This document shows positions 8,052-16,202 of a DNA stretch of 64,000 nucleotides, piece by piece. Made by a program: the position numbers and the translations under genes. The stretch is from the NCBI GenBank assembly GCA_964496475.1, contig CAZBZS010000006.1:1-64000 (forward strand), read 5' to 3'. The notes beneath the pieces are model-generated. The model saw only the letters and a program-made list of their open reading frames with translations, was not told where the DNA came from and made no database searches. This DNA comes from JASLPR01 sp964496475. Its GTDB lineage: Bacteria > Chloroflexota > UBA11872 > VXNJ01. Positions within the stretch are counted from its first letter, which is position 1, and every line of letters starts with the position of its first letter.

Positions 8052-8711
8052 ATGAACGCCGCAGGCGAACCGCGGCTTTTTCTGGCGCTTCTGATCGCCT
8101 TCATTTACGCGATAACCGTACACGAGGCCAGCCACGCATTCGTCGCCGATCGGCTGGGCGATACGACTGCGCGCTTTCGCGGCAGACGCACCGTCAATCC
8201 CATGTCTCATCTTGATGTCGTCGGCTCCCTGATGCTCGTCGTCATCGGGTTCGGCTGGGGCAAAGCAGTCCCCGTCAATCCCATCAATCTTCGCGGCGAT
8301 CCGCGCCGCGGCATGGCCATCGTCGCGGCTGCAGGACCAGCGGCGAACCTCCTGTCCGCGGTGGTCTTCGGCCTGCTGTTGCGAGCGGCGGTGTCCAATG
8401 GCACGGATCTGGAGTACTGGCATCTGCTTCTCCAGGTCCTGACCCTGATCAACCTGTTCCTGGCTATCTTCAACCTGATGCCCGTCCCACCCCTCGACGG
8501 CTTCACTTTGCTGCTCGTGTTCGTTAACCCCAACACCGCCCAACGGCTGCGCTTGTATAGCCGCCAGATAATGATGGTCTTCTTCGGAATTGTGGCCCTG
8601 GCGTATTTCCTCCGGCTGAACATGTTCAGTTCCGTGCTCACACCGCCTACGCTCAACCTGTTCCGATTCATCTTGGGTGAACATGCTTCGCGGATAATCT
8701 TGGGTGGTTAA
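8052..8711 (+). CDS. Site-2-protease family (M50) membrane metalloprotease
   Basis: A 219-residue integral membrane zinc protease. The zinc site HEASH (H24, E25, H28) lies in the first helix and the third ligand is in NLMPVPPLDG (N141, D149). The topology and the Gly/Ala-rich central loop GMAIVAAAGPAANL match short M50 proteins without a PDZ domain. Members cut membrane-spanning substrates such as anti-sigma factors; the substrate here is unknown. ATG at 8052 is preferred over the TTG at 8043; the ribosome-binding site is weak. The next gene starts inside its last codons, so it heads a tight operon with an HD protein, scpA and scpB, an arrangement also common in Gram-positive-type genomes. 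Confidence 0.9.
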   Translation: MNAAGEPRLFLALLIAFIYAITVHEASHAFVADRLGDTTARFRGRRTVNPMSHLDVVGSLMLVVIGFGWGKAVPVNPINLRGDPRRGMAIVAAAGPAANLLSAVVFGLLLRAAVSNGTDLEYWHLLLQVLTLINLFLAIFNLMPVPPLDGFTLLLVFVNPNTAQRLRLYSRQIMMVFFGIVALAYFLRLNMFSSVLTPPTLNLFRFILGEHASRIILGG

Positions 8712-9189
8712 GTACCGGGTGGGCCAGTTTCTCCGCGCGCTCTGGGCTCCCCGGGCGAAAGCCTTGACAGATGGCGCGGCGGCGCTCCTCAGCGCGCGTG
8801 AAATCCAACTGTTTGAGCGTATGGCCGCCTTCGATCAGGCCCACTCCCTGGCCGTGTACAGCAGGCTTCGGGAACTCGATCCAGACGGCGTCGACTTGCA
8901 CGTGGCCGGGCTGTTGCACGATGTGGGCAAGGGGCTACCCTCCCTGGCACAGCGAGTGGCGTTCGTGCTGGCCACCGCCCTCTGGCCGAAGAACCTGGAA
9001 CGCTGGGCTACAATTCCGCGAAGAAGCTTTCGCGGCGGGCTGTGGGCGCTGTCCCATCACGCCGAAGCCGGCGCACGGTTCCTCGAGGCAGCCGGCAGCC
9101 GGCCGCGGGTGACGGAGATAGTTCGCAAGCAAGGAAATCCTGAAGACCCGGATACGGCCCTGCTGGCAAGGATTGACGGGCAATGCTGA
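8704..9189 (+). CDS. HD-domain phosphohydrolase
   Basis: A 161-residue soluble protein with the metal-binding pattern of the HD superfamily: H47 (FDQAHSLAVY), the H72-D73 pair in LLHDVGKG, HH at 118-119 (WALSHHAEAG) and a final Asp in ARIDG. HD proteins hydrolyse phosphate esters or nucleotides; the substrate cannot be named from sequence. It begins with GTG at 8704, eight bases before the end of the protease gene, and overlaps scpA by seven bases, so its translation is coupled to both. The position directly before scpAB is context, not proof, of a link to chromosome maintenance. Confidence 0.8.
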   Translation: MVKYRVGQFLRALWAPRAKALTDGAAALLSAREIQLFERMAAFDQAHSLAVYSRLRELDPDGVDLHVAGLLHDVGKGLPSLAQRVAFVLATALWPKNLERWATIPRRSFRGGLWALSHHAEAGARFLEAAGSRPRVTEIVRKQGNPEDPDTALLARIDGQC

Positions 9190-9929
9190 CTGACTGGCGG
9201 ACGGGAACCAGAGCGTCGGCACTGGCCGATTTCCACCTTTCCCTGACCGAGTTCGACGGTCCCTTCGACCTCTTGCTCCACCTGGTGGACAAGCAGGGCT
9301 TCGATATCACTTCCCTGTCCCTCGTGGCCGTCACCTCACAGTACCTAGCCTATATCGACGATCTGAAGGAGTCCTATACCGAAGCCACTTCCGAATTTCT
9401 CGCGGTCGGATCGCAACTCGTGTTGTTGAAATCCAGGGCCATGCTGCCCACCGGGGGGGACCCGGAGGACGAGATCGACGAAGCCGTTCGGTTGGCCGAG
9501 CGCCTCAAGGTGTACGGGGCCTTTCGCAAGCTGGCCCACGAGTTCGATCGCCTGCAGGCCGAGGACACCGCCCTATTCGTTCGCTTGTCGCCGCACGCCC
9601 TCGAGCCCGAAGTAGCTGCTGATACCGGCACCGTCGACGAGCTGGTTGCGGCCATCCATGAAATGCTTAATCCTACGGAAACCACTCGCGCCTTGATTCC
9701 CCTGCCGACCAGTCGTTTTGATCTCCCCGAGCGCATCGCCACTGTTGCCAATCGCGTTAGGGCCGCCGGAAAATTGGAGTTCGCCGATCTGGCCAGAGAT
9801 TGCCGGTCGCGGCTGGAGATCATTTACACCTTGCTGGCCGTTCTGCACCTGGTCGCGCAGAGTAACGTAGCAGTCCGCCAGCGAAAGAGCTTCGGCACCA
9901 TAGAGATCGAAGACTTAGCCGATGACTGA
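9183..9929 (+). CDS. scpA: Segregation and condensation protein ScpA
   Basis: The kleisin subunit of the SMC condensin complex, which organises the chromosome during replication and segregation. The N-terminal SMC-binding region is typical: LTEFDGPFDLLLHLVDKQGFDITSLSL, followed by YLAYIDDL and the helix SEFLAVGSQLVLLKSRAML. A middle charged region and a C-terminal winged helix (RLEIIYTLLAVLHLVAQ) complete the 248 residues, the usual family length. The ATG at 9183 lies within the last codons of the HD gene and the end overlaps scpB by eight bases, consistent with stoichiometric synthesis of ScpA and ScpB. The smc gene is not in the window. Confidence 0.95.
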   Translation: MLTDWRTGTRASALADFHLSLTEFDGPFDLLLHLVDKQGFDITSLSLVAVTSQYLAYIDDLKESYTEATSEFLAVGSQLVLLKSRAMLPTGGDPEDEIDEAVRLAERLKVYGAFRKLAHEFDRLQAEDTALFVRLSPHALEPEVAADTGTVDELVAAIHEMLNPTETTRALIPLPTSRFDLPERIATVANRVRAAGKLEFADLARDCRSRLEIIYTLLAVLHLVAQSNVAVRQRKSFGTIEIEDLADD

Positions 9930-10581
9930 CATTTCCGAAAGCAAAATCGCTCCCGAATCGGACCCGATCTCCGAAGGCTCCAACCTCGATCTGGACTTCG
10001 GACTGGGGGACGTAGTTGAAGCCCTGCTCTTCGTCAGCGACCGCCCGCTCGCACCCTCGCGAATCGCCGCGGTCCTCGACGAGGATGAAGATAGCGTCCG
10101 CGGCGCCCTCACCGAGCTTCGGCGTAAGTATCAACGCGGCGGTCTGCGCATCCTGCTCCACGATGACCTCTACCAGATGGCCACCGCGCCGGATACCGCC
10201 GTGTACTGTCGGGCCCTGCTGGGGCTTGAGCCCAACCAGCGTCTCACTCAAGCCAGTCTTGAGACCTTGGCCGTGGTCGCTTACCGGCAGCCGGTCACTC
10301 GCGCGTTAATCGAAGACGTGCGCGGCGTGAACTCCGACAGTCCCCTCTCAAGTCTCGTGGCCTACGGGCTTGTCACCGCCATCGGTAAGAGTGAACGACC
10401 CGGCAGGGCGATGCTCTACGGCACCACCCCGGGGTTCCTGGCATATTTCGGAGTCGATTCACTGGATTCCCTGCCAGCGTTGGATCTGCCCGATTTCGCT
10501 CCCGGCAAGGAAGCGGTGGCAACCCCAAACCCGCTGGATCCCCGGCCGCCAAAGACGATCGAGGCGAATCCGACCGACTAG
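9922..10581 (+). CDS. scpB: Segregation and condensation protein ScpB
   Basis: The second regulator of the SMC-kleisin complex; ScpB dimers bind the middle of ScpA. The two winged helices are visible: DVVEALLFVSDRPLAPSRIA near residues 31-50 and the highly conserved QASLETLAVVAYRQPVTRALIEDVRGVNSD near 110-139, followed by LYGTTPGFLAYFGVDSLDSLP. The protein has 219 residues with an acidic N-terminal extension and a Pro-rich tail. Translation is coupled to scpA by an eight-base overlap. It converges on rpsI, and the TAG stop is shared with rpsI through CTAG at 10578-10581, leaving no room for a terminator between them. Confidence 0.95.
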   Translation: MTDISESKIAPESDPISEGSNLDLDFGLGDVVEALLFVSDRPLAPSRIAAVLDEDEDSVRGALTELRRKYQRGGLRILLHDDLYQMATAPDTAVYCRALLGLEPNQRLTQASLETLAVVAYRQPVTRALIEDVRGVNSDSPLSSLVAYGLVTAIGKSERPGRAMLYGTTPGFLAYFGVDSLDSLPALDLPDFAPGKEAVATPNPLDPRPPKTIEANPTD

Positions 10582-10985
10582 CGCTTCGTGTACTGAGGCG
10601 CTTTTCGCGCGCGCTTCAAGCCCGGCTTCTTCCGTTCCTTGGCGCGGGCGTCACGGGTCATCAGACCGGCAGGCTTCAGGATTTGTCGAAAATCCGGATT
10701 GTATTCAGTCAGAGCGCGGGCCAGACCCTGTCGGATCGCTCCCGCCTGACCGGAAATGCCACCACCGCTGACTCTGATCGTGGCGCTGTAATCACCCTCA
10801 ACCAAGCGCAACGCCTCCGTCGCTTCAAGCAGATGGGTTCCGACCCGAAAGTATTCCTCAATCGGGCGATCGTTCACCACCAGAGGTCCCTTCTTCGCGA
10901 AAAGCCGCACTCTGGCCACCGCTGTCTTCCGGCGGCCGTTCGCGTAGTGGTACCGGTCCGCACTTTTCTTAGCCAATGTCACCAT
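10578..10985 (-). CDS. rpsI: 30S ribosomal protein S9
   Basis: A 135-residue small-subunit protein whose C-terminal tail reaches the P site. Family motifs are YHYANGRRKTAVARVRLF, GGGISGQAGAIRQGLARAL and the basic end KKPGLKRARKAPQYTKR; the terminal Arg contacts P-site tRNA. The usual tail is FSKR, here YTKR. It is the last gene of the 40-gene cluster and overlaps the end of rplM by 17 bases, starting at ATG 10985. Its stop overlaps that of scpB on the other strand, so transcripts from both sides must run into each other. Confidence 0.96.
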   Translation of the reverse strand: MVTLAKKSADRYHYANGRRKTAVARVRLFAKKGPLVVNDRPIEEYFRVGTHLLEATEALRLVEGDYSATIRVSGGGISGQAGAIRQGLARALTEYNPDFRQILKPAGLMTRDARAKERKKPGLKRARKAPQYTKR

Positions 10986-11418
10986 CCAAATTCATAACCT
11001 TCGGTTCTTGAGCCGCGTGAGGGTGATCCGGGCCCGCGTAAACATGCAGACGCCCGATCGCGTGTCTGCCCAACTTCGTTTTTGGCAGCATTCCCTTGAC
11101 CGCCTTCGTTATTGGCCGGTCCGGGAATTTCTCCAGCAAGGTCTCCAGATTCGTCTCTTTTAGCCCCCCCGGATAACCGCTGTGCCTATAGTAAATCTTG
11201 TCCGCCAGCTTGTTGCCCGTCACATGCACCTTCTCGGCGTTGACCACAATCACGTAATCTCCCACCTCCAGGTGCGGAGCGTAGGCCGGCTTGCCTTTTC
11301 CAAGAAGAACCCCGGCTATCTGCGTCGCCACCCGCCCCAGCGTCTTGCCCTCCAGGTCCACCACCCACCAGGCGCGAACGATGTCCGCCGCGCGGACGCT
11401 ATGGGTTCTAGTTGACAT
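10969..11418 (-). CDS. rplM: 50S ribosomal protein L13
   Basis: An early-assembly protein of the large subunit, 149 residues. Diagnostic stretches are RAWWVVDLEGKTLGRVATQIAG, GDYVIVVNAEKVHVTGNK, YYRHSGYPGG and MLPKTKLGRHAIGRLHVYAG. It pairs with rpsI, as in most bacteria, and starts at ATG 11418, inside the last codons of truA (11-base overlap). Both ends are therefore coupled to neighbours. Nothing unusual was seen apart from a slightly longer acidic C-terminus (MNLDGDIG). Confidence 0.96.
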   Translation of the reverse strand: MSTRTHSVRAADIVRAWWVVDLEGKTLGRVATQIAGVLLGKGKPAYAPHLEVGDYVIVVNAEKVHVTGNKLADKIYYRHSGYPGGLKETNLETLLEKFPDRPITKAVKGMLPKTKLGRHAIGRLHVYAGPDHPHAAQEPKVMNLDGDIG

Positions 11419-12205
11419 CTAACTCCTTGAATGCCCCACTCAATGCGCCGGCGCTCCTGAATGGATCGTCGCGATCTTCGTACTCGACTCTCAGCAGGTA
11501 CAACCCGGCCGCCGGCGCCGACGGCGCCACCGGTGCGTAATCATGTCGGTTGAGCAGGGCAAGGAAATCGTCATTCGAGAGACGCCCCAGCCCGACCTGA
11601 ACGAGAGCGCCGCTAATTCGCCGCACCATCCGCTTGGCGAAGGCATTCGCTGATATGCGGACGTAGACCATATCCTTTTCCCGCCAGCAGGCGCAATCGG
11701 TCACCCGGCGCATCACCGCCTCATCTGTCTCCACCACGAACCCGGCGAAATCGTGAGTTCCGACAAGTTCGCCCGCCGCCGTGTTCATCGCGGGGACATC
11801 GAGCTCTCGGCCAACGTGATGCACCCAGCCTCGCAGGAGCGCCGACCGCGCCCTTTGGTTGAGTATTCGATACTCGTAGGTGCGCGCCGATGCCTGCCGG
11901 CGCGGATCAAAACCGCCCGGGCAAGCGCTCGCGTCCCTGACGCTGATGTCATCCGGCAAAACGGCGTTTAGAGCCGATCGCATGCCCTCAGGCGGAATCC
12001 GGCCTTCGTAATCGGCCGCCACCACCTGCCCCAGCGCATGCACGCCAGTATCGGTCCGACCGGCCGCCTGCACTCGACTTCCTCTAGTCACCAGGCTGTC
12101 AAAAGCCGTCTCCAGCGCCACTTGAATCGTCGGTTCACCCGGTTGGGCCTGAAAGCCGGCATAGCCCGAGCCGTCATATTCGATCGTCATCCGGATTCGC
12201 CGCAT
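11408..12205 (-). CDS. truA: tRNA pseudouridine synthase A
   Basis: Converts uridines 38-40 of the tRNA anticodon arm to pseudouridine. The 265-residue protein has the TruA start RIRMTIEYDGSGYAGFQAQP, the catalytic motif AAGRTDTGVHALGQV with nucleophile D52, and AFAKRMVRRISGALVQVGLG near residue 195. Its place between rplQ and rplM is the normal Gram-positive-type order. ATG at 12205 lies two bases after the rplQ stop. The C-terminal 30 residues (DDPFRSAGALSGAFKELDVN) extend beyond the catalytic fold and look poorly conserved. Confidence 0.95.
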   Translation of the reverse strand: MRRIRMTIEYDGSGYAGFQAQPGEPTIQVALETAFDSLVTRGSRVQAAGRTDTGVHALGQVVAADYEGRIPPEGMRSALNAVLPDDISVRDASACPGGFDPRRQASARTYEYRILNQRARSALLRGWVHHVGRELDVPAMNTAAGELVGTHDFAGFVVETDEAVMRRVTDCACWREKDMVYVRISANAFAKRMVRRISGALVQVGLGRLSNDDFLALLNRHDYAPVAPSAPAAGLYLLRVEYEDRDDPFRSAGALSGAFKELDVN

Positions 12206-12207
12206 CT

Positions 12208-12558
12208 CTAGACCAGCTCGATCCTTACCATCGGCGCCGCATCGCCGGCGCGAGGCCCCAGGTTGTACATTCTCGTGAAGCCGCCGTCGCGTTCTTTGAA
12301 TCGCTCCGAAAGGTCTCCAAACACCTTGTCTATCACCTGCCTGTCCGGCAATCGAGAAAGTGCCTGCCGCCGGGCGTGGAGGTCGCCTCGCTTCCCAAGC
12401 GTTATCAGGCGGTCAACATGGGAGCGAATCTCCTTGGCCTTTGCCTCGGTGGTGCGAATGCCCTCATGCAGCAGCAACGACCGGGCCAAGTTTCGCAACA
12501 TCGCCTTGCGATGTCCCTGGTCCCGATCGAATCTGCGCTTACGGGTCCGGTGCTTCAT
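12208..12558 (-). CDS. rplQ: 50S ribosomal protein L17
   Basis: A 116-residue large-subunit protein near the exit tunnel. The start MKHRTRKRRFDRDQGHRKAM is diagnostic, followed by LARSLLLHEGIRTTEAKAKEIR and the C-terminal FKERDGGFTRMYNLGPRAGDAAPMVRIELV pattern. It lacks the long extensions of some lineages. It begins at ATG 12558, overlapping the end of rpoA by four bases, the usual coupling of the last two genes of the alpha operon. Confidence 0.96.
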   Translation of the reverse strand: MKHRTRKRRFDRDQGHRKAMLRNLARSLLLHEGIRTTEAKAKEIRSHVDRLITLGKRGDLHARRQALSRLPDRQVIDKVFGDLSERFKERDGGFTRMYNLGPRAGDAAPMVRIELV

Positions 12559-13514
12559 TCGTCGTTCTCTGACGGCAACGCCGGGTCGCCTGTGACCGTC
12601 AGCCCCACGTCCGCTAGCCGCTCACGCAACTCAACCACCAATTTGACCCCCATCCCCCGCAGATCGAAGAGCTCGTACTCGGTAAGTTGGACCAGCTGCT
12701 CCACCGTGTCAATTCCATGGCGCTTCAGGCAATTCAAGGCCCGGTTGGACAGTTTCAGCTCTTCCACCGGCGTCGCCGGCTCGATCTCCTCCGGCACGGC
12801 GACGACCGCGGACGTGGCCAACAGCTCCTGCGGATCGGCCACCCGCGCCATTAGCGAATATGAATCCACCAGAATTCCAGACGCCGTTGAGACGGCCTCC
12901 TCCGGAGTTATGGTGCCGTCAGTCCAGACCTGCACCGACAGCCGGTCCCAGTCCGTCGACCGGCCGACTCGGGCCCGCTCGACCCCATACTGAACTCGGT
13001 GCACCGGCGTGAACCGAGCATCCAGCGGGATGACCCCGATCTGCTTATCCTCTTGCTCCTCCGCTCCGACATAGCCCACTCCCCGCTCGATCACCAGCTC
13101 GACGCGGAGCGTGCCCTTCTTGTTGTCGAGCGTAGCCAGGTAATGGTCCGGATTGATGATCTCCACTTCGGGACCGATCTGAATACTCGAATCGGTCACC
13201 ACTCCCGGACCCTTGACCTCGATTAATCCGGCGATAGGCCCCTCGGCGTGCATCCGTAGACGGACATCCTTCAGATTCAGAATGAACTGCGTGATGTCCT
13301 CTCGCATGAAGGCCAGATTCGAGAATTCATGCAGTATCCCATCAACACTGATGCGGGTGATCGCAGCGCCCGGCATGGACGACAGCAGAACCCGTCGAAG
13401 CGGATTCCCGATCGTGTGCCCGTAACCACGGGGTAGCGGTTCCACTACGAAGTGTCCGTGCCGGTCCCCGGCATCGATCACATTGATTATCGGCATTGGC
13501 TGTTCGGCTGCCAA
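12555..13514 (-). CDS. rpoA: RNA polymerase alpha subunit
   Basis: The 319-residue alpha subunit nucleates polymerase assembly and its C-terminal domain contacts UP elements and activators. The N-terminal domain shows FVVEPLPRGYGHTIGNPLRRVLLSSMPGAAIT; the C-terminal domain shows VEELKLSNRALNCLKRHGIDTVEQL and LFDLRGMGVKLVVELRERL, joined by an acidic linker near residue 240. The start is TTG at 13514: a GGAGG lies seven bases upstream and a later ATG (13496) would leave that site too far away. It sits between rpsD and rplQ as usual. Confidence 0.96.
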   Translation of the reverse strand: MAAEQPMPIINVIDAGDRHGHFVVEPLPRGYGHTIGNPLRRVLLSSMPGAAITRISVDGILHEFSNLAFMREDITQFILNLKDVRLRMHAEGPIAGLIEVKGPGVVTDSSIQIGPEVEIINPDHYLATLDNKKGTLRVELVIERGVGYVGAEEQEDKQIGVIPLDARFTPVHRVQYGVERARVGRSTDWDRLSVQVWTDGTITPEEAVSTASGILVDSYSLMARVADPQELLATSAVVAVPEEIEPATPVEELKLSNRALNCLKRHGIDTVEQLVQLTEYELFDLRGMGVKLVVELRERLADVGLTVTGDPALPSENDE

Positions 13515-13565
13515 CTATTACCTCCGGCGTTATGTTGTGGCTTCGCCTCAATCGGCGGCCATTGG

Positions 13566-14201
13566 CTATCTAGAGTAGAACTCGACGACTAGTTGTTCGT
13601 TGACGACCACGTCAACCTGCTCGCGCTCAGGCAGCGCGACGACTTTACCTGTCTTCTTTTCCACGTCCACCAGCACCCATTCCGGCCTCCCCATATCCGA
13701 GGCTCGGTCCTGGGCGATGACGAACACGTCCAGATCACTGCTCGCGGCTCGAACTGTGATCTCATCACCGACTTTCAGCAGATGCGATGGCGTTTTCGCC
13801 GGCCGACTGTTGACCTGAAAGTGACGGTGGGTTACCAGCTGGCGGGCCTGCTTTCGCGACGTGGCGAATCCCATCCGGTACACCACATTATCCAGTCGTG
13901 ACTCAAGGATTTGCAGCAGATTTCCACCCGTCAGCCCCGGCATCTTTTCCGCCATCCGGAAATACCTTCGAAACTGACGCTCCAGCACGCCATACGCCCG
14001 GCGGACTTTCTGTTTCTCACGAAGTTGCACCGCGTAGTCCGACATTCGACGTCTCATCTGTCTCACACCAGCCGCGACCCCGGGCGGCAGGTTGCGTCGC
14101 TCAATCGCGCACTTGGGCATGAAACATCGATCGCCTTTAAGAAAGAGTTTCACTCCCTCCCGGCGGCAAAGTTTGCAGTTCGGGCCGGTGTAGCGGGCCA
14201 T
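13566..14201 (-). CDS. rpsD: 30S ribosomal protein S4, zinc-binding form
   Basis: A primary 16S rRNA-binding protein and assembly initiator, 211 residues. The N-terminus carries a complete zinc site (C9, C12, C26, C31), so this is the Cys-plus form. The S4 RNA-binding domain follows near residues 100-160: LESRLDNVVYRMGFATSRKQARQLVTHRHF. In many bacteria S4 represses its own operon by binding the leader mRNA; no such leader structure was identified here. ATG at 14201; 39 bases separate it from rpsK. Confidence 0.96.
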   Translation of the reverse strand: MARYTGPNCKLCRREGVKLFLKGDRCFMPKCAIERRNLPPGVAAGVRQMRRRMSDYAVQLREKQKVRRAYGVLERQFRRYFRMAEKMPGLTGGNLLQILESRLDNVVYRMGFATSRKQARQLVTHRHFQVNSRPAKTPSHLLKVGDEITVRAASSDLDVFVIAQDRASDMGRPEWVLVDVEKKTGKVVALPEREQVDVVVNEQLVVEFYSR

Positions 14202-14240
14202 GCTAGCCGCTCTCCAGGTGCGATCCGCGGGCGGCGCAGA

Positions 14241-14624
14241 TCATATGCGCCTCCGCTTCGGCGGGCGGGGTCCGTTATGGGGCACTGGCGTGACATCTGT
14301 TATTCCCATCACCTGCATCCCTGCGGTCTGCAGAGCGCGGATTGCGGCATCGCGACCGCTGCCCGGTCCTTTGACGAATACCCTAATCTTGCGCATTCCC
14401 ATGTCCATCGCTTGGCGAGCAGCCTGCTCGGAGGTCATCTGGGCTGCGTACGGCGTACTCTTGCGCGATCCTTTGAACCCGACACTGCCACCGCTGGACC
14501 AGCACACGGCGTTGCCTTGCGGGTCCGTGATTGTGACTATGGTGTTGTTGAATGTCGCCTGTATGTGGGCCTGACCTTCGGGCACTATCCGGGCATCGCG
14601 CCGACGTCTACGTCTTTCTGCCAA
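14241..14624 (-). CDS. rpsK: 30S ribosomal protein S11
   Basis: A 127-residue platform protein next to the mRNA exit. Motifs: GQAHIQATFNNTIVTITDPQGNAVCWSSGG, FKGSRKSTPYAAQ, and KGPGSGRDAAIRALQTAGMQVMGITDVTPVPHNG. The N-terminal Arg run (ERRRRRRDARI) is short. The start codon is TTG at 14624, one of several TTG starts in the cluster. It lies between rpsM and rpsD in the standard alpha-operon order. Confidence 0.96.
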   Translation of the reverse strand: MAERRRRRRDARIVPEGQAHIQATFNNTIVTITDPQGNAVCWSSGGSVGFKGSRKSTPYAAQMTSEQAARQAMDMGMRKIRVFVKGPGSGRDAAIRALQTAGMQVMGITDVTPVPHNGPRPPKRRRI

Positions 14625-14647
14625 ATTTGTCCTCCGAGATCGCGGGT

Positions 14648-15028
14648 CTACCGCTTGATAATTCTTTTTCTGATGCCGATGGAGCGCTTATGACCGCGCC
14701 GGGTACGGGCATTCGTATGTGTGCGCTGCCCGCGAACCGGCAGATTCAGCCGGTGCCGAATCCCCCGGTAACAGCCAATTTCACGCAGCCGGCCAATATT
14801 GAGCGCCACCTCTCGGCGAAGCTCCCCCTCAACCTTGTGCTCTCGGTCGATGATCTCGCGAATTCGGCTCAGCTCGTCCTCCGTCAGGTCACGCACTCGC
14901 ATCGTGCTGTCCACCCCCGCCCCGTCCAGAATCTTATTGCTGGTCGTCTGGCCAATCCCGTAGATGCGCTGCAACGCTATGAGCACCGGCTTCTCGACCG
15001 GAACATCGACACCTGAGATTCTTGCCAT
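14648..15028 (-). CDS. rpsM: 30S ribosomal protein S13
   Basis: A 126-residue head protein contacting P-site tRNA and the intersubunit bridge. Motifs: ARISGVDVPVEKPVLIALQRIYGIG at the start, helix-two-turn-helix in the middle, and the tail NLPVRGQRTHTNARTRRGHKR that reaches the tRNA. ATG at 15028, twelve bases after the rpmJ stop with a G-rich ribosome-binding site. Length and order are normal for the alpha operon. Confidence 0.96.
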   Translation of the reverse strand: MARISGVDVPVEKPVLIALQRIYGIGQTTSNKILDGAGVDSTMRVRDLTEDELSRIREIIDREHKVEGELRREVALNIGRLREIGCYRGIRHRLNLPVRGQRTHTNARTRRGHKRSIGIRKRIIKR

Positions 15029-15040
15029 TCGGGCTACCCC

Positions 15041-15154
15041 CTAGCCTTGCCGCTGGCGGTGCTTGCGCACTTCACATATCACCATCACCACGCCGCGACG
15101 CTTGATAATCTTGCACTTGTCGCAGCGCGGCTTGATCGAGGCTGATACCTTCAC
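15041..15154 (-). CDS. rpmJ: 50S ribosomal protein L36, zinc-binding form
   Basis: A 37-residue protein, the smallest of the large subunit and easily missed by length cut-offs. Translation from GTG at 15154 gives VKVSASIKPRCDKCKIIKRR, then GVVMVICEVRKHRQRQG and TAG at 15041-15043. The zinc ligands C11, C14, C27 and H32 are all present, so this is the Cys-plus form. A GGGAG lies about eight bases before the GTG. It sits between infA and rpsM, its usual place. Confidence 0.95.
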   Translation of the reverse strand: MKVSASIKPRCDKCKIIKRRGVVMVICEVRKHRQRQG

Positions 15155-15173
15155 AACGCGTCTCCCGGCACGG

Positions 15174-15404
15174 TCAACCATTCACCGGCAGGCGCCAGGT
15201 GATACGTCCGCGCGTCAGGTCGTGCGGCGAAAGCTCCACCCGAACCCGATCCCCCACCCCGATGCGGATGTAATGCATCCGTAGCTTGCCAGACAGGTGT
15301 GCAAGCACGGTCACGCCATTGTCCAGTTCGACATTGAACACCGTATTGGGTTTGGATTCTCGCACGACCCCTTCAATTTCTATTACGTCTTTCTTCTTAG
15401 CCAA
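15174..15404 (-). CDS. infA: Translation initiation factor IF-1
   Basis: A 76-residue OB-fold protein that binds the A site of the 30S subunit during initiation. The family pattern is complete: MAKKKDVIEIEGVVRESKPN, then FNVELDNGVTVLAHLSGKLR, then IRIGVGDRVRVELSPHDLTRGRITWR. The start is TTG at 15404, notable for an essential initiation factor, because TTG starts are read less efficiently in most bacteria. It lies between map and rpmJ as in the typical spc-alpha junction. Confidence 0.96.
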   Translation of the reverse strand: MAKKKDVIEIEGVVRESKPNTVFNVELDNGVTVLAHLSGKLRMHYIRIGVGDRVRVELSPHDLTRGRITWRLPVNG

Positions 15405-15428
15405 ACTTCTCCGTGCCTTCGCCGGCCA

Positions 15429-16202
15429 TCAGGCAAGCGTAAGTATTTCTGGCCCGGTCTCCGTTACCGCCACCGTATGTTCGTAATGCGCCGACAGACT
15501 TCCATCCGCCGTCCGAATGGTCCATCCGTCCGGGTCGGTCCTCGTGTGGATCGTGCCCACGTTCACCATCGGCTCGATGGCTATCGTCAGCCCTATCTCC
15601 ACAATGGGACCGGCGTCCGGCGAACCGAAGTTCGCCACCTTCGGCGCTTCATGCAGGCTACGACCGACACCGTGTCCCACTAATTCCCTCACGACGGCGA
15701 AGCCATGCGCTTCGGCATGCCGTTGAATGGCGTGACCCACCCTGCCAAGCGGCTTTCCCGCTTCCAGCGCGGCGATCCCTTTGCCCAGCGCCTCTTCGGT
15801 CGTTTTCAATAGATTGGAAGCCTCCGGCCCGCATTGTCCGACTCGATAGGTACGGGCGGAATCGCCGTGCCAACCACCTAGGATAGCGCCACAGTCAACC
15901 CCTAGGATATCCCCTTCCTGCAATACATACCCATTCGGTATTCCGTGGACGATCACGTCATTGACCGAGGCGCAAATGCTGCCCGGAAACGGACTGTCCG
16001 GATTCCTTGCGCTCGGGTAGCCCTTGAACGACGGAATCGCCCCGTAGCCGCGTATTGTTTCTTCCGCAAATTGATCCAGCTCCCCCAACGGCACTCCTGG
16101 CTGAATCAGGTCATTCAGGCCGTCCAACACTTCCCCCACAATCCGACCCGCCGATCGCATCCGCTCGATCTCCGCCGGGGTCTTCAGGGGAATGTCACTC
16201 AA
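15429..16202 (-). CDS. map: Methionine aminopeptidase, type I
   Basis: Removes the initiator Met from new proteins, using two metal ions in the cytoplasm. The 257-residue protein has all five ligands: D103 (GVDCG), D114 (WHGDSARTYR), H177 (GHGVGRSLHEAP), E210 (IEPM) and E241 (HYEHTV). Its length and lack of an N-terminal zinc finger match the short bacterial type. TTG at 16202 overlaps the TGA of adk as TTGA, so translation is coupled. Order secY-adk-map-infA is standard for Gram-positive-type spc clusters. Confidence 0.96.
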   Translation of the reverse strand: MSDIPLKTPAEIERMRSAGRIVGEVLDGLNDLIQPGVPLGELDQFAEETIRGYGAIPSFKGYPSARNPDSPFPGSICASVNDVIVHGIPNGYVLQEGDILGVDCGAILGGWHGDSARTYRVGQCGPEASNLLKTTEEALGKGIAALEAGKPLGRVGHAIQRHAEAHGFAVVRELVGHGVGRSLHEAPKVANFGSPDAGPIVEIGLTIAIEPMVNVGTIHTRTDPDGWTIRTADGSLSAHYEHTVAVTETGPEILTLA

